From Hofstenia miamia (Eukaryota; Xenacoelomorpha; Acoela), in contig SCFE01000100.1 in the NCBI GenBank assembly GCA_004352715.1, forward strand, positions 1,536,970 through 1,600,969: DNA of 64,000 bases. The letters run 5' to 3'. Position 1 is the first letter of the stretch. Each line of letters opens with the position of its first letter. The notes beneath the pieces are model-generated. The model saw only the letters and a list, made by a program, of their open reading frames with translations. It did no database searches and was not told where the DNA came from. A program made the translations under genes and the position numbers. Positions 37,369 to 50,661 of the stretch are shown here, piece by piece.

Positions 37369-39744
37369 ACTAACAGGTCATAATTCTATTAAAGTATGAA
37401 ACATGCTGAGAAAACAATGTGGATTTGAGAAGAGCTTGTAATTATTGCTAATAATACTGCACAATTTCAGATTACACGTATTTCCCTTTTACATCTCCAC
37501 TAAGGATGAACACGGATTGCAGATATATGTGTGGCTGCAGATTGGATGCAGATGGAATGTTTTAAAAAATTGCGGATAGTTTGCTGATGCAACTGTTATG
37601 GAGCAATTCGCTGTGAAGTTAATTTAGTAATAAAAACTAAAACGATTAAAAAATAATTTAGTTTACAATTGCAGAGGAGCATGTAGCCACCATTCTGATG
37701 TGCGTGTACATTACAGGAGCAACAAGCATTTCGGCTAGCACATAGATGAGAAAATTTTTGCTTTGTTAGCTTGAAAAAGGTTACTTGCAAAAGTAGTTAA
37801 AAATAGACAGTTTCAATATTTCATATTTGCGTATGCAATATTTTAAGTGCGGATTCGAATGGATGTGGATGAGAATTTTGAAACTTGCATGCTGTTATGC
37901 TCATTAATATCCCTCCCTGATCTCTACCGATATATTAAAAGTGTGGAGATATTACCCACTAAAAAATATATTCAGATAGAGGCATAATGAACTCTCGTGA
38001 AAGCTCATAATTAAAACGCATGCATTGTTACTGTAATTTACTTTGCACCGCTGTCATCCTCTTCATTGTTATTTCTGATGTTTATTACAAACTAATTTTG
38101 AAAATTTCAGTTACTATTTATGTTCGTTATTTTAATTCCGTCCTTGACGTCTCATTCAGTTGCATGTGTACTACGCTGGCATTGGGTGTCGATCCTACAA
38201 ATATAATGAAAAATGACCTTATGTTACTGAGCACACTCGACGAAAATCATGAATAAATTGGCAATTTGAAAACGTACCTAAAAACTGAAGTAAACAAAAA
38301 ATATGATCCGATGACCTTTTAATAACATCGAATGATAAATAATCACGTTATTTAAAATTATTTAGCTATTTAGAACTGTATAAACACCATTTCAGACATA
38401 GACATCAAATTTCAAAATTGAATTAATGAAAAATTTAATCTAGGCAAAGCAGAGATGTCAATTGAGATTGCTTTCGTTTTAAGAGCAGGAATACATTGTT
38501 AAGGCATCGCGAGGGGTGGTTATTGAAAAACCCTAGAAACGTTGTTATTAAATGAATGATGACTTAAACAAAAAAATCATTCAATGAGAACAATGGGAAA
38601 TGTGGACGAATTTAAAGACATTAGCTTACCATTATTTAGTTAGTACAGCTCATTTTTTCGCTGATGCACTTCCCCAAAGAAGCTGTTTTACATTTCCCTA
38701 TTTCCTTCTTAACGGAGAGCAATCTTCAGCAAAAATGTCTGCGTAGGCAAAGCATCATATGACAAATATAACAAAAAAAACTGTTTACGGCAAACGAATT
38801 ATACGTTGCGGGAAAACCAAATTAACAATTAGCACCACATTCGCTTAAAATAAGAATTCTAGATTTTATATTTCAAATTTAAACATTCAATTTGTTTCTT
38901 GAAAGACTATAAATTGCTACGATCAATCACTAGAAATGTATTTCTAGCAAAAAAAGGTCAAAATAAAATTTAAAGCTGAAAATGGGTACTCTATTGCATC
39001 TAAAAGGACATTTTTAATTGAAAAGCATGTCGAAAATAATTTTTAAAATGTAATTAACATTTTTCAAAAAATAAGGTCTGCCGATGCACATAGGCCTATG
39101 AATAGTGCATGGAGGCAAAAAACGTTATCTTGGCACGCTATCGTTCATTTCAGCTTTGAAAATATGAAAATCGAATGAAATTCAAAATGGCTAAACTTGC
39201 GCAGAAATAAAGAGGTGAAGTGGCCGATCTCATTTCCTTTAAATTAATAGCAAAGTGGTTAAATGAAATAATGTAATTTAGAGTGGTCTTTGAAGTTGAA
39301 CATTAAACACCCGAAATAGACAGCACATCCTAGTCAAAACAATTCAACTTATACAGTAAAACGATAGATATGGAGATAATCTGAGAAACTTTCCTACAAC
39401 AATGGAAGATAACCTCCATTTTATTCATAGAAATATGAGTTTAAAATAGAGCGGTGTTGATGTTTTAATCCACCCCCTATGAAACAACGGATTTAGAAAA
39501 TGCAATGGTATGTAGTTAAAATGAGGAAATGACAATGAACAAAATGAAAATTTTTGCAAACTGTGGTTGCATGGGAAGCACATCCTGTAATATATAAGGT
39601 GCATCAGGTAAATTTAGAATTTTTTTCAACAAATTGCTCTACGATTAACATACATAGAAAAGTTAAAAATGTATTAAATTATTCATCATCAGCAGCAATT
39701 ATGGCCGAAACCTGCTACAAGGTGTATGCTGATGCTATGACGTC

Positions 39745-39965
39745 GTGCAAGGATCTATATTGACGTGACTAAAGTTGTTGGACATCAGTTCCACCGCTAA
39801 AACGTGAAATTGCAGGGGTTAACGACCAATTTTTGACGAACTTTGACATCTGAGCGGAACATTATCCTGTTGGAAGATATACTGGCGGTCAGATTTAACC
39901 CAAAGCCATTGAGAGCATTCAGATACACATTTTGATTGACCAACTTAACAATTGCTAGAAGGAAC
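39745..39965 (-). pseudogene. Possible Tc1-like transposase scrap
   Basis: The minus strand reads SQWLWVKSDRQYIFQQDNVP then LRCQSSSKIGR before a stop. FQQDNxP after a short basic stretch is the usual context of the second catalytic Asp in Tc1-like transposases (IFQQDNAPxH). The His after Pro is lost, and no downstream SPDLNP box can be read in any frame. Only this one motif supports the call. Confidence 0.35.
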
Positions 39966-40532
39966 ACGCACTGATATGATTGATGCAGGAAATGTGGATT
40001 TTCCTACAAAATGTACATTAAGAATACCCCATTTTATTGGGGTTTTTACATACATCGTTTATTATCCTTAATAATGATTCAAACGCTTTGAAATTTTTTA
40101 GGTAGCTTCTCTTAACATTAAATACACATAGCGCTATTGCATATTGTTAGTATATTTTTGCTGACTCAGCATTTTTTAAGGCGAGGTCAGGAAAAAATAT
40201 TAAAATTCTTATAATATCGTAGATATAAAATGAATCGATCGATTTTGCCAATTTTTTTACCTGTGATACACATTGTACTGCGCAATACCTATATTCCACC
40301 TATGTTCCCTAAATTGTAAGAAAATTCATCGTGGGGAATAAAACGTGCTAAATATGAAAAAAATTAGTATAAAAATATCATAATACTACCTCTTGTCAAA
40401 TTTCTCTATAAACATTTTGGACAAAGATATTGACAGATTATTTAAGGAAATGAAGAAAAGAAATTTCATGTGATGAAAATTTGCCATGGGCCTTCAGCTA
40501 ATCATAATTTTGATTGTTCTAAGATGTGGTTG

Positions 40533-40550
40533 GGGTGCAACTTTGCACCC
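40533..40550. repeat. Perfect 8-bp-arm hairpin
   Basis: GGGTGCAA-CT-TTGCACCC is a perfect inverted repeat in AT-rich DNA. A Helitron-like 3' hairpin was considered, but no CTRR end follows. Confidence 0.8.
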
Positions 40551-41873
40551 GCCTATAAGAATAGAGATAATTTAAAATATAAACTATGTGAAATTTTGTA
40601 ATTTTGTCATTTCTTAAACGCTTGGGATTTGAACCAACCATTCAATAAGTCGCAAGTAATAGGTCAAAATTAGGTAACATTAATCTGTTCCATACCATAT
40701 GTTTCCTTCTCTATCGCATTGTTTTCAGCAGTTTTCTGAATTGGTTTAATTCCTTCGTCGAATGTACCCCACTTCCATGGCGCTAATTCTTCAAAATCTT
40801 ATAATATTAATGATGAAATTTATCATCCTATTAGATGTATTCATTACCTGTAAATACTCTATTGGCTTAATTAAGGAGTAACAATACCTACGAGAAACAG
40901 AGTTACTTGACCCTTCCTGGATGCTTTCTGATTAATAAAATTCATTTTGCATAATTCCATGGATATACTTTCAATGTAGAAAACTTTGCACAACACCACA
41001 CAATATCTCCGTTTATGTGAATTAAAAAGTGCATGATAGACATTGATATAAATTAAGCACTAACTCAGTGGTGAAACACCATTCCATATTAAAGCAAAGT
41101 AAAAGGATGAGTTTCAGATAGTTGGAATAAATGTAAAAGAAATGAAAGGCGTAGTTGAGTGGGAAAAGAATAATTCAGTACATTGAATTGAACGCGGGAT
41201 TGAAAGAATGCAGTTTAATCAATGTAATGAACGATTTCTATGCCCGATTCATCGTGTGCTTCATAAATAAAGCATCATTATGCGAATTAAAAATCAAAAT
41301 GTATGTTGCATTAGAAAGGATGAAATTCCGCATCACGAGAAATTAATTGACCTTTCAATTGCGGAGGCGTTCATGGTGACAGTAACGAGCAAATCCAAAA
41401 ATAATTATTTTTCAATAATAGGAGAGTAATTGATGAATTGAGGGAGCTATTAAAGATTTTTATTTGCTAAATTATGTATTTCCTTAAAATGTTTAATTAA
41501 AACCTATTATATAAATGTATTCACCACAGAGACCCAATTAAACAAAGTCTGCTAAGCAAATGGACGTTAGACAAAAGTACAAGAAACCTAGGCATCGACA
41601 AACATAAATTCGTCGAAGTATTGATATGATTATTACAGTATTTCCAATACCTCCAAATTGATTTCAACTCAGACCAATCAAACCTGAGTTAATCCATCAT
41701 TTCGAGCTAACAACTAACGAAACCAAATTTCCTAAATATACTAAGATACTACTCGAGACTTTCATGCAACGCACTGCAAATCAAGTAGTGCGGCTTTTAT
41801 GTATTAATTTAGCTCTAAGAAGCCAAACCTTTTTTTTACAATTTGTGATGGCTTCAAAAAAATTTAAACTCAC

Positions 41874-41923
41874 CACACAGAGTACGGTTCAGGTGTTTCT
41901 TTGTGCCTACGACGTAGCGACAT
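41874..41923 (-). CDS. Candidate first coding exon (unassigned) with CpG-rich upstream DNA
   Basis: A minus-strand ATG at 41923 opens a 16-codon frame, MSLRRRHKETPEPYSV, ending at a strong GTGAGT donor in phase 2. Upstream (41924-41970, minus strand) lies a CpG-rich block with GGCGCGCTGGGCGC and a CRE-like TACGTCA, unusual in this AT-rich DNA. This looks like a promoter plus first exon. Phase 2 does not fit the ZZ exon (which needs phase 1) but would fit whatever exon follows 28029. It may be an alternative dystrobrevin promoter, a nested gene, or chance. A plus-strand frame of 77 codons overlaps the same block and has no supporting feature. Confidence 0.3.
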
Positions 41924-42021
41924 CCAACTTTGCGCCCAGCGCGCCTGGAAGAAACTTCCGTGACGTATTTTTAGAAATTAATAATAGTTGGGGTTAGTTG
42001 TTGCTGATACCCAAGCACCAA

Positions 42022-42460
42022 TGATTCATGCAATATTGATGGCGCATTATTATTTCCATTGTTGGCCAGTATTGGCGTTTGGTCGCTGTACCAATGAGAA
42101 ATTCAACAATGAGCAAATAATAAAGAATTTTACAGATTTTAACTCAAATTATTCATGTGATACATAATACAATGCTAAAAAAATTTATTGGATAACATTC
42201 CATAAAAAAATAAAACAAACATATATAAACTAACTGCAATCACTATGGTGATATTTTTTTATACAAAACCTAATATATTACAAAACGAATTTATATTCAT
42301 TGTTTATAATGTAAATATATTTTAAAATATTTGATAATATTTGTTTGAAATCATTTGAATTTGCGTAAAAAATTTATTACTGGCTCATTGTTGAACATAT
42401 GGCTGGGCGACCAAACGCCAATAATGGCCGACAATGGAAACAATAATGGTCCATGAATCG
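42022..42460. mobile_element. MITE or foldback element with ~75-90 bp inverted arms
   Basis: Sequence at 42022-42114 reappears as the inverse complement at 42383-42460. Shared blocks are GATTCATG, ATTTCCATTGTTGGCC (against GTTTCCATTGTCGGCC), TATTGGCGTTTGGTCGC and TTCAACAATGAGC. The left arm has about 13 extra bases after GATTCATG. The AT-rich 270 bp centre has no ORF. I found no certain target duplication, so the superfamily is unknown. Confidence 0.8.
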
Positions 42461-44389
42461 TTGAAGCTTGCGTATGAGCTTTAAACCACCTTATTTCAAC
42501 ATTAAGGTTCGGAAGAATTTGAATGTTTCCGCAAAAATCGGTTTTTTATTAAGAAAATGTTAGTATTATAATGTACGTTCGGAACAAATATTCACCATAA
42601 CAAGTGAGCACATTTACCCATAGCTGTGTCAATATCGAAGGATTTCCAAATTTCTTAATAGGCTTAAGAAAATTATTTGAAAATGTGGAGTAAATCTATT
42701 GTATCTTAATGGATACAATGGCAGCTTAAGGTAAACGTAATTATTCACACCCAATCCTTTCAGAATTTGAATACGATTCAATACATACGAAAACAAATCC
42801 ATATAAAATGAAATGGGTTGATATTACAAATTCTACCATGTTGACATCGTATGGAAATCTTAGAAACTAACTTAGAATCCACAGATTCTCAAAAATCTCG
42901 CATTTCACTTGACTAATGCTTATAAACCTGAAATCGAAATATCATATCAATTCTATTCCACAAATGTGTTAGTTTAACATAAACTAGTTAAAAGTAAATC
43001 CGGACTCCAGAATTGACATTACTAATCTGACACAGAACATGACAAGAATTATACTGATGGGCAGAAGCTAATTAACTGCCGAATGCAACACTAATAAGAT
43101 GCATGGGTTGTTCAGTACGTACTTTCTAATAATTTTTATCTGTAATATCCATTGAATAATATTTTGACTGTGTGAAATAAGGAGAATAATTAAATAGAAA
43201 TATTATATAGATTGAATCATCAATATTAGACACCTGCGTTTGAGTGGGTGGTACATAAATATGAATAATGATTAGCAATTTATTCGCTCAAAATATCCAA
43301 TAACCCACTAGAATAATTCCAGAAAGAAACATTGAAACGAAATTCAAATTAATAATAAGTCAATGAAACTGATTCAAATGACATTTCCCAACAACTTTCT
43401 CCAAGCATTTAGAAAAGTTGGAAATCCGGAGGCATGAACACATCTTAGCGAACGTAGCCCTAACGTAAGATTGAAAATTTGTATTAAAGTGAATTACCGT
43501 GCTTGACGTAATCAGAAGTTTTAAATCCCGCGTGAACAACAAGTAACCTCAAATGTAGACAGACCATTTAAATGAAAATAGTTTGTGACGAGAAGAACTT
43601 AAAAATAAATTGTCTTGTATGAATATCTAACTACCAAGTTTATAAATTTTTGACAGAACTATTTCCTGATAATTTTGTCTTAGATGGTCATGTTTCTTAA
43701 CCAGAAAGAACAGCGACATTCACCATCTTCAATTAAATTTCAATCTTCATCTGTAAATAATTAAATACGCATTAAATTTAAAACTGAAATCTAAATCTGT
43801 ATATCGTCGTAGACATTGGATTTATAATTGAAAAGGATAAATAAGTTACCTTTTATAATGACGGTGGATAATAAGTAAGTTGAAACACGACTATAGATAT
43901 TAGAACGGCGTCTATATAAGAATTACTAGAGTGAGAGTGGGATATATAATTTAACGTTTGGTAAAAAGCTAAATTAAACCAGTTTATTTTTCCCACAACT
44001 TCGATTATCATGAGTCACTCAGATTTCAATAAATTTCTTAAACTGTCAGCAGCTAAAAGAAGGCACATGAAATGAAATTAACTCAATTTGCATATTTAAT
44101 CTCCCTTTAAAATTATTCAATTGCAATTTTTGAAAAATATCTTATAAGTTCACAACATAACAAAAATCAGGGGCGGATACAGGCACCGATATTTGTACCC
44201 AACCCGCATTCTATTTCATTGAGAATTGATATCATGGAATATAATATTCAAATAAATGTGAAAAACAACTAATTCCATTTTGATTACATCGCTGTGCAAG
44301 ATAAATTGTCAATCTGTGCGCGTTTCAATCTTAAATTTTAAGACCGAGTATTCACAGATTTGCCCATTCGACTCGTAAACAAACTTTGG

Positions 44390-44510
44390 GTGTGAGATGT
44401 GGGTTCATCGTGTTGTGGCTGCAGTAGTGGGTTAGGCCTGGCACAGCCGGCCGTGAGCCGCGGCAGTCGCAAACTATTGGCTACGGCATTTTCAAAGATT
44501 TTGCGTCGAT
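44390..44510. promoter_or_regulatory. CpG-rich patch, possible promoter
   Basis: About 120 bp are strongly GC- and CpG-rich (CAGCCGGCCGTGAGCCGCGG) in AT-rich surroundings. On the minus strand a CCAAT box (GTAGCCAATAG) is followed by the CpG-rich core. A minus-strand frame of about 60 codons without an early ATG crosses it. It lies in the large dystrobrevin intron, so an alternative promoter is one explanation; a repeat fragment is another. Confidence 0.3.
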
Positions 44511-45604
44511 ACTTACGTGACTTGCTTTTCGATTGATTTACAGTCTACATCGTTTACAAAAAGTCTGGTAAGATTGCCAGTACTCTTCGTAAAAATAATG
44601 CTATTAGAAATCGATTATTAAATAATAATTTTACTACCAATTGCATTTTAAATACGTAATAACTATGTACGAAATGAATCTTTTGTAAGGTTGCAATCTT
44701 TATAAACAAAATATTGAAAAATGAACACTTGGTTGATATAAAATGAATAGCAACCAAATTAATGCATTTGAGGAACGGATTTAATTTTGAAATATTTTTG
44801 ACAGCTTCCGGGCTGCTTAGTATTCCCTTTAATGGATAATTTTAATTAGCAGACGCTGAATAAATTTAATGATTTTCCTCGCTTAAAAACCTTACAGTCC
44901 AGCTTGGCGCTCTACTGTGCTGAAACATTAGAAGAATAATTAGGGGTTAAAACAGTTGACATAAACGCCACTGTGTTTAGTTATAAAGACAATTAAAATA
45001 AGTCCCAAATATATTTGTACAATAACAAAAATCTAATGACTGTGCGGAGAGTAAATGAAAGGTAATCAATTTAAACAAAAAACACAAATTAAGCTAACAG
45101 TTGGAGAGAATATTTATCGTTCGCACTCATCTTCAAATAATGAGGGGGGAATTAAGTTAAAGTGAAAATTATAGTTTTACTACATTGTATTATTAAATTA
45201 AGGCATTCCCATCTACCTATTTCAAGTAAATTGACAATAAATTTCTAAGAATCTATTCTATTAAAATTTAAATTGATTTCAGCCTAAAAATATGATTGAA
45301 AAATGAAATGAAAACATGGTTAACGGTGAACCAAAAATAACGCCGTGTTGAAACATAGTTTTAGTGGATGCAGTAAACCAAAAAGTTGCGTATGCCAAAA
45401 AGGGTTTATACATCATATAAAAAATCTCGGCATAACTTTTCTTTAAATCAGCGTCTTTTAGATAATTCGCTTTTCTTGGATTATTTTGCTCAATAGTAGC
45501 ATGAAGCTCTAGCAAAAATTAAGTCGAGAAGTCAATACTTATATTGTTTTAAATTTATTATAAAGATTAATATTTCTCGACTAAAATTGCTTGCATCTAT
45601 AATT

Positions 45605-45700
45605 CTTTCTTTTGATAGGCATAATATGGGCCTGGGAATGGCCTTGGCCGAGTTGGAATGGACCTAGGACTGAGCTGAGCTTGGATTTTCATTCAAGTAG
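45605..45700 (-). repeat. GC-rich dispersed repeat, copy 1
   Basis: On the minus strand this block contains CCTAGGTCCATTCCAACTCG followed by GCC, similar to CCTGGTCCAACCCGACTCGG in the block at 48.0 kb. It also has several GGCC/CCTGG words. It is far richer in G+C than its flanks. A 90-codon plus-strand frame across it is probably incidental. Likely a SINE or another short repeat family. Confidence 0.45.
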
Positions 45701-47969
45701 TGGGTCTGTGCTGAACTTAAACAAGTCAAAGCATATATTTCCGACAACCTACGTTTGTGTAACATTTGAGATTGATATAGGACTCCTAGAAGACATGGGT
45801 TGGACAGGGAACTTTTTGTCAAATCTGTGGTTTGGGCTTGGACTGGATAGGGACAAAATTCTTGTGAGGCCAGGCATGTCCTGAAAATTCATGCCGACTT
45901 ACATCTCTTCAAATGGGTTACTGACAGCCTAATTTCTGTAATACAAATAATATAGGTCTAATTTTAGAAAAGTTAATTCATACGCAAATTATAATCACAA
46001 CGCTATACGGATTTTTATACAAGACTATTTGCCCATAAAAGCTTCTAAAAATCAACATTAAAAAAAAGATAAAATTAATAAGAATAACATCTAAATAAAA
46101 GGAAAATAAAACTTTACATTGTAAAGGAACTAAATAGTAAATACATTGATAATTCTATTGAACCAAAATGAAAATTTCAATAAAGAACCTGTATAGTATC
46201 GAGAGGCGAACAAAAATAAATCAACGTTTAAACGAACTAAGAAATTCATGGAAATCCCGCAATTTAGCATCATTACGAGAGAAAACTTGAATTAGAAAAC
46301 CATAAAACATAACGCAAAACAGCTGCTTTTAAAAAAAATTGTCATGTGAAATTCTTTAAAGCGAGATTTTAATTGACCCTTTATAGAAGAAAATTGAAAA
46401 TTGAGGTTAGCTATTTTCAGTTTCCATTACAAAACGGCCAATAGATTTTCTTAGAATTTAATGCAGAAACTGAAAATTGAAATCCAAAGATATAACGCGG
46501 ATTGGATGTCCATCACTGAATTAGATGAATTCATACGGTATTAAAATAATTATGAAATAGATAGGGTAGTAGCCCTGTGACATATTGACATTAGATAATG
46601 GAGGAACATTTATAGCATAACATACAGTGATCTATCCATGTCATAGAAAAAATGTTGTGTAATTATCCGATGGATACGATATACGGTTTTCAACAAATAA
46701 TTGCACATGCGAGAAAATCATTTTATGTTTATTGTATGCTCAAGATTCGGTCTCAGGGAATGTCCATATTTTAGATCTAATTATCGATTTACAAATACTA
46801 GAAAGGATCATGAAAACTCAAAATACAAGACGATTCACTAATGTCATGGCATAAACACCGCAATCGATTTCTCCATTAATCAATCGTTTGCAGATCTACG
46901 TAATTTATAAATTACCAGGTTAATGCATAAATGAGAAATAGTTTCAAGATATTGATAAATTTTATATTCAGCCTCCATGTTGTCTTGTCTATCGATACCT
47001 TATCTTTATAAATATGGATTTAGCTTATCATTAAGCACATTGGCAAAGATTTTAAACAAGATAGGGAAGCCAATAAGTCAACAAACTAACTCTGAAAAAA
47101 CATTTAGCCAGTTCCCCTTCAATTGACAAAACAATTAAATATCATTAGAAAAACTTTGAATGAATAAAATTGGAATATTCTACTATTGTGATATTTTTAA
47201 CAAATGGAAGAAATTTTAAATAACTGCCTAATTACAATGAATTTTCATATTTAACGTTTCTTTAAAGAAATTATTGAATGAGAGGATGACCCAATTTTCG
47301 CCATTCTTCTCACTTCAATTTCGACCCCGCCCAATCAATTGATTAAAGATTTCATAAAATGCTTTCTTTCGAAATAGAAAGACTGTATTTACAATTCTAA
47401 AATCCAAACAAAACCGCTCATTGCTTAAGCAAATTGGAATACATAACTTTGCAAAAGGCTAAATTGATGACAAAGAACTGCAAATACTTTCATTATTAAT
47501 GAAATATAAATTTCTTGGATTGTCTGAAGGCAATCAAAACAAATAAAAAAATTTACATGTCACACTTAATCTAGCGAACTGTACATGTACAAAAATAGTT
47601 TTAAACAAAATTTTTCTGTTTTATATCTATTCCACCCATGAGGTATATTTACGTGCTACCGTATCACATTCCGTGGAAACAAATGTTTATTCACCGTGCA
47701 ATGGCATTCGAATCTGTTTATGATTTAATAAAAGCCTAATAAGCCTAAGGAAGAAATTAGCAAGAATATCATTCTCTAATTGAATCAACAGATTCTACCA
47801 CAAGCCAAAATTTTCACATGCATCGTTATAGATTGTATATTCTTATGCACATTGAACAAAAAATGTTGCATTAATTGATAAATTTAAGAAATAAGTGAGT
47901 TACTGATGTGTAGAGAAAAACTGGTGCTTCAAACAATCCGCACACAAAATCGGCATCCAAAATTCACAT

Positions 47970-48070
47970 GCACCATAAGGCGCGTTCCTGCACTGGCAGA
48001 AGCCAGGCGATTTTTATGGCCCTGGTCCAACCCGACTCGGCCCACAAATTGTCAAACAAGATTTGAATTA
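47970..48070 (+). repeat. GC-rich dispersed repeat, copy 2
   Basis: Contains TGGCCCTGGTCCAACCCGAC and TCGGCCC, matching the minus strand of the 45.6 kb block over about 25 bases with few differences. The 93-codon frame across it shows no recognisable domain. Confidence 0.45.
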
Positions 48071-50521
48071 ATTAGTATTCTGGGTAACTATCAAATATCC
48101 GACTCGTCCAGCACCGGCAATTTACAACACTGCAAGAAAGAAGCTAGGCCTATTGAAACAAACTTACAGTTTCTCACAGCACAATGAATCAGTGAGTGCC
48201 TTTCAAATATTTGCCACTAATGTCTATAGGAATCACAGAAGCATAAAATGATTTTTCTGCTGCATCAGACCGAAACGATAAAATTAATTAATAAAACAAA
48301 AATGACACGAGAAGCAAAATTAAGATAAAGAATTTGCAGAATATAATTTACATTCCATTCCGATACTCGATCCAGACTGCGCAAATAAACCGTTATACAT
48401 TAGAAATAATAAATTTGGGAGAAAAGATGAAATGAAAATCATTCGATATGAAAACATATCCAATAGGCTACTGTCAATGAAGTCTTGAAAGTTATTTCAA
48501 GCGTCAATTGAAATGTATCCCTGGTGATGGCTTCGGTAGCCTGTATTTTTATGGTATTGCCAATTAGACTCATTATCGAATTCATGATCCGATGCATACA
48601 ATTTTTTGCCATTTCCACCTCAATGCTTTCTATTACTGGGAAGTTTCCATAAATAGATTAGCATTTAAATACAAATGACACCATAAATAGCTTGTAGCTT
48701 TATCATAAATTTTAAAGCCGCTTTGCACAATAACTAAGATGAATTATTTACTTTTGTATAACATCCATTTTCCAATTTTTTATTAATCTAAAATTGAAAA
48801 CCTATATGGTTCACACCCAAATGCATTTCAACAATTATAGGAAAGGAGGAGTTCATGCAAACTGAAAAAACAGACATATCTTGATAATTAAATGTGAAAA
48901 TTCGTACATAAAATAAATTACTGATATGACCATACGAAGCACTTTGTTAAGAACAGCATGCATGTTACGATTTTAAATATTAAACTATAGTGCTGAGATT
49001 TAAAACAACAACAAACGAACAATAGTTGGTTATGGTTGTCATACAAAGTGAATGTAAAAATATATGATTCAAAATAATTTTAGATACAGTAAACAATGAA
49101 GACGGACGCACCCAAAAAGCCACCAACGAAATAAATGTGAAAATGGTATATATTACGGGATAGCTTAGGCTTCAACATATTGCGGAAAAGTCACAGCCAA
49201 TGAACAAAAGACAAAAGAAAAAATGCCTTAAAAAGAAGAGGCTTCCTGTGAAAAATACAATGTATAATGAATCTAGAAATACACTGGATGTAACAAAATA
49301 TAGAAAATTTTTAAGTACATTTTTGGAATACAACTTAATCTGGAAGAATAAAAAAATTGAGTAACTAAACCCCAAAATATTTGAAGTCACGAGATGGACT
49401 ACCAATTGAAGTGGTCGATGAATACAGACCGGTTATCAACAAATCAGATGATCTATTAAATGAATTATGTGTTTAAATGTTTCTTGTAATCATTCGAAGA
49501 AGGATAATGAAGGTTTTATAAATTCAAAAAATTTAGCTCCGTTGAACGTATTGCATGAACTATTTGTGATGTCAATGTAAACAATAGGATGGGCGACTGA
49601 AAATGCAGACAATGGTTTGCAGAACTTTCATCTACTAGCTTTGTTCTAGAAAATTCTAATCGATTACAAAAATCTAGTAAAAAGATTCAAGTTTACAGAG
49701 AATGCACTGAAAAAATTTTCACCATTCACAAGAATTTAGTCTTATATTTTTTAATATGGGTGTCATAAAAAAACATACATTATTTTCCTAAAAATAGGAT
49801 GTATACCCTAACCCTAAGCCCTTTTAATTGTTTAAAGAACAAAACCAAATGCTTCAAATAATCAACATTTGAGGAATGCATTAGGATTATTTATGGATAT
49901 TGGAGGAATGCTGCATTTTATAATACTAGTGATTTGTAGGGGAAAATAAGATATTAATTAATTCAAAATATGTGGGTCAAAACGGGACAACTTATTTCGA
50001 AAACAGCGCCGAGAAAATATTTGCGCTGGTGAGTGAATTCATACCTTTAATTTCTAAGGAAACCTACATGTTGGTCAAATTTTTACAGTCAAATTTCTCC
50101 ACTATTTTAATTATGAGCATTCTATTTTATCAGATAAGAGGTAAATGAAAATAGAAGAATAAAAACGTTTGTGATGCGAAGGTAAAAGAAAAATTGAAAG
50201 GAAACTTAAAATATACTTTCAAACAGTTACTTCCCTTTACTATTTAAATAAAATGAAGGTCGTAGTCCAGAACTGAATCATAAATGGAAATTACTCATGG
50301 CTTGACAAACTCCAATTCAATTAAAACTTCCTGTCATTTCCTTGAACAATTCCGCTTTGTATTATTCTTCATGAAAATGATGTGACAAAATGGAAGCACA
50401 GTTTCCATGGAATTCTACATTATGTTAATAGTAGGTGTCAGCTAATAATAAAGAAACACTATACGCTGACCTTAGCTCTAAAACATAATTTCTATCTCAA
50501 AATAAAGATTACTCCCATCAT

Positions 50522-50525
<4 letters not shown>

Positions 50526-50594
<69 letters not shown>

Positions 50595-50661
50595 NNNNNN
50601 NNNNNNNNNNNNNNNNNNNNNNNNNNNNNNNNNNNNNNNNNNNNNNNNNNNNNTATATATA
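50526..50661. repeat. Long (TA)n array broken by a gap
   Basis: TA units on both sides of 59 N with one CATGTATAT interruption. The largest AT array in the window. Confidence 0.97.
50595..50653. other. Assembly gap (59 N) inside a (TA)n array
   Basis: Ns interrupt a (TA)n run that extends from about 50526 to 50661. The gap was most likely caused by the repeat. Confidence 0.99.

Noticed and set aside
40610-40660. tRNA-like GGTTCAAATCC on the minus strand
   Set aside because: No acceptor stem, D-arm or anticodon arm could be folded around it.
45612-45884. 90-codon plus-strand frame (Trp/Pro-rich start)
   Set aside because: It overlaps a GC-rich block shared with 48.0 kb in the other orientation, so a repeat explains it better than a gene.
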